Assembly: GCA_011032825.1 (NCBI GenBank)
Contig: JAADJZ010000039.1
Coordinates: 1 to 64,000 of the forward strand
Direction: 5' to 3'
Origin: Massariosphaeria phaeospora
Taxonomy: Eukaryota; Ascomycota; Dothideomycetes; Pleosporales
DNA length: 64,000 nt
In this document: positions 55,805 through 64,000 of the stretch, in pieces
Layout of the letters: each line of letters begins with the position of its first letter
Numbering within the stretch: the stretch's first letter is position 1
Made by a program: the position numbers and the translations under genes
The notes under the pieces: model-generated
Seen by the model: the letters and a program-made list of their open reading frames with translations, nothing else
What the model was told of the DNA's origin: nothing
The model's database searches: none

Positions 55805-56856
55805 CTACACCCACTCGCGATCTCCCGCGGCACTGTCCTGTCCTGGGTTCGCCTCCTCATAATTATACCATTTAACGAACCGGTAATACCCCGCGGCGAG
55901 CAAGGCGCCGAGCATGGGCCCGACCCAATATATCCAGTGACTCTTCGGGAACGCGGCACTCGCGACAGCCGGGCCAAACGAGCGCGTCGGATTGAGCGAC
56001 CCGCCGGTGAAGTAGACGCCGCCCATCATGGCAACAAAAAGCGACAGGCCAATGCCCACGGGCGCGAGGAATGTGTCCTTGCTCTTCTCGGCCGCCAGCA
56101 TGAGCACCACGAAAACGAGCTCCGCCGTCATGAACATCTCGATGAAGACGCCCTGTGCGGAGCTGACGCCGGGGCTGAGCGTCGTGTTGCACGAGGAGAT
56201 GTCGCCGGGAATCATGACGCGCACGAGGCCGCCCGCAGACATGCCGGCGAGGAGTTGGGCGGGGAAGAGGAAGAGGCCGCGCATCGGAGGGAGGGTGCCA
56301 GCGATAACCATGCCGAATGTTACCTGGAGGGAGTTTAGTTGAGTGGGGAGGGATTTCGAGGGAAGAGGGCAAGGGGCGTACAGCGGGATTGAAAAGGCCG
56401 CCGCTGATGCGGTAGAAGGCCCACACGTTGACGAGCAAGCTGAATCCGTAGACCAGCGCGAGCATGATGTTCGTCTGACTACTCGGTCCGCCGTTGAGGG
56501 TCGAGTTGTCGCTTGCTTGGGTCGTGATCATAACTGGACCGTCAGCAACCGTTTCCATCAAACATCGTCCATCCACATCTCCCACATGCATATCGTCGAG
56601 TACTCGCATATGCTAGGAGAAATAGTCACGATTGGGACAATGGAAGGGGAAGCAACTCACTCTGACCAGCAAACGCAAACCACAAGAACATGAACGTGCC
56701 GCAGAACTCGCCCGTCGCAGCGACGAAATGCGCCTGAAGCGACGTCAAGTGATGCTTTCCACCACCAGTACCACCACCGTGACTTGAACGCCGCGCATTG
56801 TGGTCGTCGCGACTGCGTCGAGGGCCCTCGCGCTTCGGGCTGTGGTGGCGAGCCAT
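55805..56856 (-). CDS. aquaporin / major intrinsic protein
   Basis: Exons are 56,661-56,856, 56,382-56,533 and 55,805-56,323 (donors GTGAGT and GTACGC), giving 288 aa. The N-terminus is hydrophilic, with a His/Arg/Gly-rich stretch, before the first helix (LQAHFVAATGEFCGTFMFLWFAFAG, the family's Glu in helix 1). The first pore motif is GGLFNPAVTFG (canonical NPA). The second reads SLNPTRSFGPA: Asn-Pro-Thr instead of Asn-Pro-Ala. The selectivity-filter Arg directly after it is kept (NPTR). The overall pattern fits orthodox water-channel-type fungal aquaporins rather than the longer aquaglyceroporins. It acts in a cell membrane and conducts water and perhaps small solutes. Confidence 0.92.
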
Positions 56857-58189
56857 TTCGACCCTTCCTCGATCGATCAATCAATCAAACCGTAACGTCT
56901 GAAAATTCAAGGACGATGATTCAGTTTTCTAGGCGTGTATGTAATAGTAGGTAAAGAGGTGTAGGGATAACGCTCTACGCGGACGGCGATATGGGTAGGT
57001 ATAAAGCGATCAGACACCAGGATCAAAAAGATCGTGTATGTGCGAGCCGGGAGGAACCGCCGTCATATTGGACTGGACATGTGCATGACGCAGAGGCGAT
57101 GGCACTTGTCATTATTTATGGGGGGCGCTACAGGCTCGTAGTTCGCGTACGTACCGGCGGAGCGATCGACGGTCCTCGAACGTCGGGGCTGCTTTTTTGA
57201 AAAGCCATGTTGTAGTCATTAGGATGCTGTGGTTGGCCGGTCGCAGCGGAGGGAGAGGTGGTGGGTGGGTCGAATGCATTTGTTACAAACCGGGTTCTCG
57301 GAAAGGAGGCTGTCGGGTTGATGAGTGGAATTGTGGCAGACGTCCAAAACCGCCATGTCGTCATCAACCTCGCCGCCTCCTTCACCTCATCTCCCTCTCG
57401 TATTCCTTCCGTCGCAACTACTATCCATCAAATAAACTCTTTTTTTCAACCTACTTGGAAGAATTGTGCGTGCTGCGTGCTGTACCATTCCAAAGATCGA
57501 AGTTGCTTGCCGCACGCTCAAATCTCCACGCGGTTCATCCGTTGTCCGACGTTCGCATTCATCGAAAGACGGCCACACTCAACTCCACCGCATCTATCTT
57601 CAAATCCCGAGCTTACGCACGCCTTTGCGCCTACTGTAGCTAACAATAAGCAGCTTTCTCACTCCATTTTCGCCACCACACCACACCCGCACCCCAAACC
57701 CACAAAAGAAACTCTGCTTCGACATTGGCTACATTGCGGTATCTCCCTCCGCTATACCAAAATACCCTAACTTGTCATCCAGAGATCTCGATCTATAAAC
57801 CAATGGCATGAGCAGCAATCCTCACCGCAATGTACATGCACGCCCTCGTATCCACCAAGACCTCTCAACACGCAACTCTCTCATATCATCACCTTAATGA
57901 ACTAGTTCTAACAGCACGCTCTACAACCCAATCCACCAGTCAGCTCATGACAAACCCGAATGAGGCTAATCGCAACGAGCTCGCCAAAAGCTTCTATCTT
58001 GCAACCATCTCAACATACGCCCAACTCATCCTAAACTATCTAGCATCCATCTAGCCATCTATACAATATATTTGCGCACAGCCTTAGACTCTACCTCTGA
58101 GGCAGAATGCGTTGCTAATGTAGAAGACTTTACTCTGTAGGCAATCCTCTTGACAGCCTTGGAGTTTTTAGCAATAGGTAGATAGTCTA
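56857..58189. other. intergenic
   Basis: 1.3 kb upstream of the aquaporin gene. Open stretches at 57,197-57,770 and 57,830-58,054 lack recognisable features and supporting splice signals, so no gene is called. Confidence 0.5.
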
Positions 58190-58437
58190 CCGTATAATCT
58201 GGTGGAGGTCGGATTTGTCGATCTCTCTCCATAAAGGATAGCGCCAGCGGATGTCTCCTGCTGCCGCGGCAGAAGGAGTCAGTACAGGTCAGTAAGATTT
58301 GGATACTCTACTTAGTAGTAGCTGAGTGGACAACACCTGCCTGTGCGCTATGCACCTGCGACACCTGCCATGCACCTAGGACACCCTATACTACATAAGG
58401 AGAGATCGACAAATCTGACCTCTACCAGATTATACGG
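58190..58437. mobile_element. 248-bp MITE, TA-flanked
   Basis: Terminal inverted repeats of about 40 bp begin CCGTATAATCTGGTGGAGGT on the left and, on the complement, CCGTATAATCTGGTAGAGGT on the right. TA lies at 58,188-58,189 and 58,438-58,439. There is no coding capacity. TA duplication suggests the Tc1/mariner-pogo superfamily. The ends resemble those of the 157-bp MITE at 40,796. Confidence 0.85.
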
Positions 58438-58707
58438 TACCTCTGTCTCTACAAAGCCCTGCTGTATCTAGCATACTAGGTAATGTCTCGTGGGGCGAGC
58501 ATTAGCAAGAGGGTAGGCTTATCTAGGGGGGTGGCGTTAGCTTGCTTCATGCGGATGGCTGTTTGATGTAATGCTCTGGTATGTTGCAGAATTGGATTTT
58601 TGTCTCCGCAGATTTCAAATTGGAAAGCTTGAGATACTAGCTACAAACCCCATTTTTCTCCAGTCAATTTCACCGCCACTACTACCACCTCGTCCTGGTG
58701 CCACCAC

Positions 58708-59808
58708 CTACTCATCTTCTTCATCCTCTTCATCTTCTTCATCCTCATCTTCTTGATCTTCATTACCCAAGCGGATAATACCAGGATCACTCATGTACGT
58801 ATCATTATCATCCCAAGGCGGATAACACACGAGCGCTTTCTTTCGCAGGATGTTGTCCGTGTCGCCCGCTTGTATCAACTCCGGCCAACCACTCTTGGAC
58901 CCACCCCTTGGCGGAATGCCGGGGGTGAATGAACAGACCGGCCTTCCGTAAACGTTGAGGCAATTGGAACAGACCCTGGACTTCTCGTCGAAATCACATA
59001 CGACCCCATCTGAAGTGTCCAACAAACACGTATCGCATTCTTTTCGCTGCGATCCGGAACCACCAGGATGAGAGAGCGCCTGTGGAGTGCCTCCAACATT
59101 TTGCAATTTCGGGTCGATGTCGTACAGGCCGAGCATCTCATTTTTGATTGTCTGCGGGTGCTTTCGTTGGCAAGATAGCGGTGAAGGCTTTGGGGCCGCG
59201 GCCAGATGACACGAGATGGACTGCTTCACATGATCGTACTTGACGACCTTTGAGTTTATGAAGCCGAGTTGCGCGACCCAGAAGCGCCGTTGATCTTCGG
59301 GGAGGTATTCGCCGAGTAGCCAGCGGAGTATCTGCAAAGGGTCAGAACATGTCTTAAAGTGACATAGGTACGCATTAGGAAGACTTACCTCCATCCCGCG
59401 CTGATATCCAACGAGACTGCCGTTCACGTCTTCGTCGGCGAGTGTTCCGATGCTGCCAGGATCGATTTGAATGTACCGCTGTCTCCACCCGCCATTGGGA
59501 TCCTTCCACTCGATAGAAACGGCCCAACTATTTGCACGATGCCAGTCCACGAATGGGCCGATCAACGGAAGCCGAGCGTAACTGCAAGGAGTGGGTTTGC
59601 AATCCAGACGTACTTCGAAAACAGTATCAAACAAACTGTCGTCCAGAGGCCACGAAAACCCGTCCCGATTTTGCTGACCCACATTCTTGACCTTGATGTC
59701 GAACCGCTGTGATTCGTTGCCCGGGATTTTGGATGACTTGAAAACGACGAAAGTTCCGTTCTTGGCTACAGTCATTTTCTTCGACTTCGCCCGTCTGAGG
59801 TTAGCCAC
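58708..59808 (-). CDS. hypothetical protein with Zn2Cys6-like cysteine cluster and acidic tail
   Basis: Exons are 59,389-59,808 and 58,708-59,331. The 57-nt intron (GTAAGT...TTGCAG) is a multiple of three, so it could be read through, but its splice signals are strong. The product is 347 aa. Residues around 230-275 hold six cysteines in the order C-x2-C-x9-C-x8-C-x2-C-x8-C (CDTC ... VC ... VCSNC ... VCSF), similar to zinc clusters found in fungal regulators and in many uncharacterised fungal proteins. The C-terminus is an Asp/Glu run coded by a GAA/GAC-type microsatellite. The N-terminal part (FVVFKSSKIPG onward) is not recognised. No function can be assigned. Confidence 0.65.
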   Translation of the reverse strand: MANLRRAKSKKMTVAKNGTFVVFKSSKIPGNESQRFDIKVKNVGQQNRDGFSWPLDDSLFDTVFEVRLDCKPTPCSYARLPLIGPFVDWHRANSWAVSIEWKDPNGGWRQRYIQIDPGSIGTLADEDVNGSLVGYQRGMEVSLPNAYLCHFKTCSDPLQILRWLLGEYLPEDQRRFWVAQLGFINSKVVKYDHVKQSISCHLAAAPKPSPLSCQRKHPQTIKNEMLGLYDIDPKLQNVGGTPQALSHPGGSGSQRKECDTCLLDTSDGVVCDFDEKSRVCSNCLNVYGRPVCSFTPGIPPRGGSKSGWPELIQAGDTDNILRKKALVCYPPWDDNDTYMSDPGIIRLGNEDQEDEDEEDEEDEEDE

Positions 59809-59899
59809 CCGAAAGGTTTTTTGGGTATCTTTGTCAAACGCAGAATGCTCGGTTCGAATCCAGGTAGGCTGCTTGAGGGTTGTGGATTGGCCCGGCTCT

Positions 59900-60061
59900 C
59901 ACAGATGCTAACAATCAAATCAATCTGAACCCTCTTGAAGGCATACTAACCTAGTGGGGTAAGAGTTAAGCCTATTGCGGTAACTGCTAGGACTAAACAG
60001 GTAATCAATCAAATCAATCTGAACATCTTGAGCCCCACTTAATTGATTGATAGCAACTGTG
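59900..60061. mobile_element. 162-bp hAT-derived MITE
   Basis: It starts CACAGATGCTAACAATCAAA and ends, as complement, CACAGTTGCTATCAATCAAT. A perfect 8-bp duplication CCGGCTCT flanks it (59,892-59,899 and 60,062-60,069). These are the same two ends as in the autonomous hAT element at 43,861-46,884, so it is an internally deleted or captured-end derivative. Its right end overlaps the last codons and the stop of the next gene. Confidence 0.9.
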
Positions 60062-60494
60062 CCGGCTCTTGTGATGGGGAGGCTGAAATCATTGGTGCAG
60101 GGAGATCCGTACTGACTGTCCAGCTTCCATATGGCACGGTGCCAATTTCAATACAGTTGGTACGAACCCAGGCTCTTACCCATTTGCCACTCTCATCAAA
60201 CAAGTCAATGACTTCCACGTAGGCCTGTTCACCTTGGACCCGGAGAGTACGTCCTTGCATGCCCTTGCGGAAATCGCCGAACTTGACCTTCGTGCGCGAG
60301 TCGACCGCAGGGAAGTCCCTGAGAAACCTTATTCCATATGAGACGTGGACCGTAGGGACTGGGTGGACCTTCTTGGCATCGGCGACCTTCTTCGCATCGG
60401 GGAGCGTGTTCGGCGGTTGTGCATCGCGCAATCCACCCCACTCATTGAAGACCGTCTTGAGATAGTCCAGGTCGTCTTTCTTATACCACACCAT
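60039..60494 (-). CDS. hypothetical protein
   Basis: Single exon, 151 aa from the ATG at 60,494 (MVWYKKDDLDYLKTVFNEWGG); an in-frame ATG 14 codons upstream is possible. No signal peptide or membrane helix. It is a compact protein with a KVKFGDFRKGMQGRTLRV stretch and VRAWVRTNCIEIG. No family was recognised. Its last seven residues (QLLSIN and neighbours) and the stop codon lie inside the hAT MITE end at 59,900-60,061, so the native C-terminus was replaced or extended by the insertion. Confidence 0.55.
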   Translation of the reverse strand: MVWYKKDDLDYLKTVFNEWGGLRDAQPPNTLPDAKKVADAKKVHPVPTVHVSYGIRFLRDFPAVDSRTKVKFGDFRKGMQGRTLRVQGEQAYVEVIDLFDESGKWVRAWVRTNCIEIGTVPYGSWTVSTDLPAPMISASPSQEPAQLLSIN

Positions 60495-61592
60495 GTTGAA
60501 GTTTGGACGACGCTGATTGGTCGGAGAGGTCAGCAAGCGGAGATGTGGTAAGATCGAAGATGTGTCGATAGGGACGAGACAGATGAGGTGGGCAGCTCAG
60601 TAGATAGTCTCGTGAGAGATAAGTTGAAGCAGGTCGTCGATCGATGAGTAGGTTCGGAAGGTGGGTAGAGATTGAAGTGAGGTTGAGAGGGCTCCACAAA
60701 AACCCACTCACTCAGCTCGCGCTGAAATGGGACGAGGCTTGTCGTAGCGAGCACACGGAAACCTGTTGTCAAGCTTGTGTGCAGTTAGATTGATGCTCTA
60801 TTGAGGGAGGTGTAGACTTACAGAAGTTGTCGGTCGATGAGGAGGTTCAGAAGGTAGGGATTGAAGTGAGGCGGAGAGTGCTCCACAAATCGGATCACCG
60901 ACCCAGCTCACGCTGAAATGAGATGAGCCTCGTCGTTATAAGCACCGGGATGAGGTAGATAATGTGTGCAGCTTAGTAGGGAGTCGTTCGAGAGATGTAG
61001 GTTGAAGTTCAGAAGGCAGGGATTGGAGTGAGGCGGAGAGTGCTCCACAAATCGAACCACCAACTCAGCGGTGAGCACACGAATACTCTTATCAAGCTTG
61101 CGTGCAGCTCAATCGAGGCTCTCTTGAGATTGGTGTAGATTGAAAGAAGTTGTTGATTGATGAGGAAGTTTAGAAGGTGGGTAGTGAGTGTACGTGTAGA
61201 GGCTTTATATGGATCGGAGCAAGGTTGGTCGCAAGCAGACTCCGCCTTTACCTTGATTGGGATTTCAGTGGTGAGGTCGGCAGCCTGTGGTTTCACCTGC
61301 ACTCAGAGGGACGTGACAAACGGGTGACTGGTCTATTGGACCATACGCGTACAGGTAAGTGAGTGACGTGAGGCGCGTGGGACGAGCCAGGCAAACGCGC
61401 AAGAGCAGAGGAAGCGCGTGAGCCTGCGCAAGGCAAACGCGCAGTTTCAACTACCTTCGATTGCCGAATAATTCTTGACCGCCTATCGTCCCTCCACCCC
61501 TTTGCTCCACCTCTCTTCTCCGCTTCTACCCTCCACCTCTACCCTCCACTTTTGTCCTTCTCTACTACCCCACAAGCTTCACATACCACACC
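60495..61592. promoter_or_regulatory. divergent upstream region with three imperfect ~165-190-bp repeats
   Basis: Three copies of a unit contain GATTGAAGTGAGG, GCTCCACAAA and CAGCTC.CGCTGAA. The CTCCACAAA cores are at 60,691, 60,879 and 61,042. Each copy also has GATGAGGAGGTTCAGAAGG-like and CTCGTGAGAGAT-like parts. No gene is supported between the two divergent starts. Possible roles are regulatory repeats or a duplicated 5' leader. Confidence 0.55.
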
Positions 61593-62812
61593 ATGGACCC
61601 GCAATGGAAAGCCAAATACAAGGACGAAATTCGCCAATATGGTCCTCTACCGGCGGGATTCATCGTCAGAGAGGCTCCAGAGCAAAAAGGTGTCCCCGAA
61701 TATGGGGTTCAACCGAAAGGAAATACCGATTTCATCAGCGCCACCGAACACCCCCTCTCAACGCCGGGCAGCATCACTTTCAAGGCTGTCATGACCAAAC
61801 CTGACGCGGAGCTTAGGATTGATCCTCCCGTTATGGATCCGCCCATCATATACATGCCCGCTTCCTGGAAATGGACATATGAGGCGGACTGTGTTCAAGC
61901 CGTCGCTCAATCACTCATCAACGATGGCGTCAAGACGACTGCAAGCCAGGTTTTCGCAGCATGGCAATCAGCGCAGAATACCGAGGACAAGAACAAGGAC
62001 CAGGACAAGGACGAGGAGATGGACACATTGTACCACCCTAGTGATCGGGGAGTCCTGAGTGTCTTCGACCAAGAAGGTCAAGCGGCTAGGCTTGCTCGCG
62101 TGTTCGGGCGAGGCCTGATCATCATTGCTCCAGAAGTCAAGAAGCGTGCAGATTGGGACAGCGTGTACCAGTATCTCCCGAGCAAACGTCCCATAGTGCG
62201 CTCGCGCTGGAGTGTTGGCCTTCAGGAAGATCTACGTCCTATCATCATGGGTTGCATTCCTACCCACCGCTTCCCGGACAACGTTGCACAGGGGCCCCGA
62301 TGGTACATCATGACCCCTAGTCCCGATATGAAGCAGTACCTGGCATCCAAGTGAGTATCCTGTTTGAGTCATCGGCACTGAGACTAACCAACATTACTAG
62401 ACCGGACCCAAATCTATACCAGCGGCTCGGATTTAGCGACCAGAAGCAGTTAGAGTGGGCCATATTTGCGCTTCATCGCTCGATTACGCTGGGGTCGGTT
62501 CCCAGCTTGAACGATGGCTTGACCCGACAGTGGCTTCAGCAATACGCCGCGTACCTCCGCAGCGGCAAGTACGGTACCAAGGGCTTCGCATTCGACCCGA
62601 AGAAGCCAGCTGAAGGAGTCGATGGTACGTTTATCAACTTCACCGCTATATCAATCTGGATCCTGTGGGCAGATGCAGGTTCGAACCTGAGGACGTATGC
62701 AGATCAATGGGACGCCGCTGTCGTCGCTAGGCTGAATACACGCAACAACCTCAACCAGACCACGTGGGCGGAGTTTCCTGCTGCCGTCACCGCCATGCAG
62801 TTCAAGAAGTAG
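61593..62812 (+). CDS. hypothetical protein
   Basis: Exons are 61,593-62,350 and 62,401-62,812 (GTGAGT donor, GACTAAC branch site, TACTAG acceptor), giving 389 aa. The start has a good CACCATGG context. No signal peptide. A Lys/Asp/Glu-rich charged stretch (about residues 131-147) splits two apparently globular halves. Features include WKWTYEADCVQAVAQSL, GVLSVFDQEGQAARLARVFGRGLIIIAPEV and FINFTAISIWILWADAG. No known family was recognised. It is divergent from the 60,039-60,494 gene and may be lineage-specific. Confidence 0.65.
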
Positions 62813-64000
62813 GCCGTCGAGGTGGGTGGGACAATGCCGCCGAGATTGGTCAGAGAAATTTCCGCGAGCTCAGAGCGGAGCCTTAATTGGTTATACTGGA
62901 ATTGGTCGAGGCCAGGTTTGAGTGTTTGGTTTCTTTGTGTGTTCTTCCTTTTGGAAGACGTGTGGGAATAGTAAAGGTGCAGCAATAGATGGATCTTGCA
63001 TCAGCCGCCTGCAGGCATGGTTATTTCTGTGTAGATATTATGCTACACGACGGGACTATTTGGGACGTACTGAGAATACCAATTTCTTAGTCTCTATTGA
63101 ACGATTTCTTCCTGTTTTAGTCCGTTACTTGGATTCCAAGTATGATATCAATTGGTGATCGAGGAAGTTAAGGCGATTAGGAGAAGACGGCAAGGTAGCT
63201 GGAATCACTAAGGTAGAATGAAAATCACTAAGCATATAAACCAACTAGAAAGAATGTACGTGTCTAAGTTCTAATACTAGCTAGGGTATAATCAATTCAC
63301 CTATAGATTTACTCCTCCTACGCTAAACGTATTCCAACGTACCTAGACCACCCCGCCACTATCGCCGCTGCCCGATGTAATCTTCTCCTGTCTGCCCAGC
63401 GACACCATAGCAGAGGAAGAAATCCCTCTACATCCTTATTCAACCATCTAAAACCAAACGCCGTTGCTGCTGTCGCCGCCGTCGCCGCTGTCGCCGCTGT
63501 CTAATATACCCCCCCTTCCGCTGACACCGCAGAAAAGGTAAGGCAGACGACAAGGACGAGGACGAGGACGAGGACAAGAACGAGGAAGACGACGAGAACA
63601 GAGAAAAGAAAGATAGAGAGTAGGAGGAGAAAGAGAACCGGCCACTGCGACGTTCAGCATGTCTAGCTTAGTTGTGTTTAGTATTATGCGCAACGCGCCC
63701 GGTTTTCCAGGAGCCTAGAACTCCGTCACTGTCGCCATCGCTGTCGCCGTCTGATATACCCTCACCCCCCTACTAACCCCCCAAACAAGTAAACCCCTAC
63801 ACCTCTCCTACTTCTATCCTAGACATTACCCTGTATACTACCTACAGCACCCCTTCGTAAACACTAACATAGGAAGTTTCCTTAGTCCTAAAATCGCCTA
63901 CACGTCCAAGAGAACTGCTGCCTCTCCTCTTTTTCTCCCTCTCTAGTATAGTCCGTCACTAGCACGCGCACTTGTAACTGTACCCTAACACCTCTGCAAC
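62813..64000. other. intergenic, low-complexity right flank
   Basis: No gene is supported. It holds GTCGCCGCT and ACGAGG microsatellite runs (about 63,465-63,600) and a second GTCGCC run near 63,730. Confidence 0.5.

Noticed and set aside
57197..57770. Two overlapping plus-strand frames of about 150-170 codons
   Set aside because: Low-complexity Ser/Pro/His composition, no domain and no splice support; probably upstream non-coding sequence of the aquaporin gene.
59850..59870. GGTTCGAATCC, a perfect tRNA B-box
   Set aside because: No A-box, anticodon stem or acceptor pairing exists at the right distance upstream. It lies in the region just before the start codon of a gene on the opposite strand.

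Overview
The window comes from a filamentous ascomycete (Pezizomycotina, probably a Dothideomycete; the class is inference). The genes have short introns (about 45-130 nt) with GTAAGT-type donors and CTAAC-type branch sites. The families are typical of such fungi: UstYa/DUF3328, CFEM-GPCR, fungal rhodopsin-domain proteins, small secreted cysteine-rich proteins, Fot1/pogo and hAT transposons. The first 21 kb show heavy repeat-induced point mutation (RIP).

Region 1 (1-21,068) is an AT-rich transposon graveyard. Almost every Gln and Trp codon has become TAA or TAG, and CpA has become TpA. It is still readable. There is a complete Ty3/gypsy chromovirus at 11,860-18,423 with TG...CA LTRs and a perfect 5-bp target duplication, and the 3' end of a second copy at 1-1,953. 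That second copy has jumped into an older Ty1/copia element on the minus strand. Five or six Fot1/pogo (DDE_1) copies are nested in one another with TA target sites, and a Mutator-like MITE sits inside one of them. No host gene was found here.

Region 2 (about 21.1-27.6 kb) is the most interesting part. A minus-strand gene at 21,179-21,575 encodes a secreted precursor with four 19-residue repeats separated by Lys-Arg (Kex2) sites. It is head-to-head with a UstYa/DUF3328 oxidase gene carrying both HxxHC motifs (22,742-23,924). This pairing is the hallmark of fungal ustiloxin-type (dikaritin) RiPP pathways. A secreted M20 metallopeptidase (24,246-25,517) and a seven-helix rhodopsin-domain protein follow. 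The predicted core peptide has no Tyr or Phe, so its chemistry would differ from the known dikaritins.

Region 3 (28.4-38.4 kb) holds a beta-lactamase/transesterase gene with a barely mutated pogo transposon inside one intron, a six-cysteine small secreted protein, a fold-back MITE with about 297-bp inverted repeats, a kelch protein, and a coilin-like/DUF7357 gene.

Region 4 (39.2-47.6 kb) holds a MetE-like methyltransferase, a second small secreted protein paralogous to the first, and an F-box gene split in its coding sequence by a young hAT transposon.

Region 5 (48.8-64 kb) holds an MFS transporter, a cytochrome P450, a CFEM-rhodopsin GPCR-like receptor, an aquaporin, a TA-flanked MITE, a hAT-derived MITE, and three unrecognised, probably lineage-specific genes.

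Exon coordinates were derived by hand from splice signals and reading-frame continuity. TE boundaries come from inverted repeats and target-site duplications read directly in the sequence.
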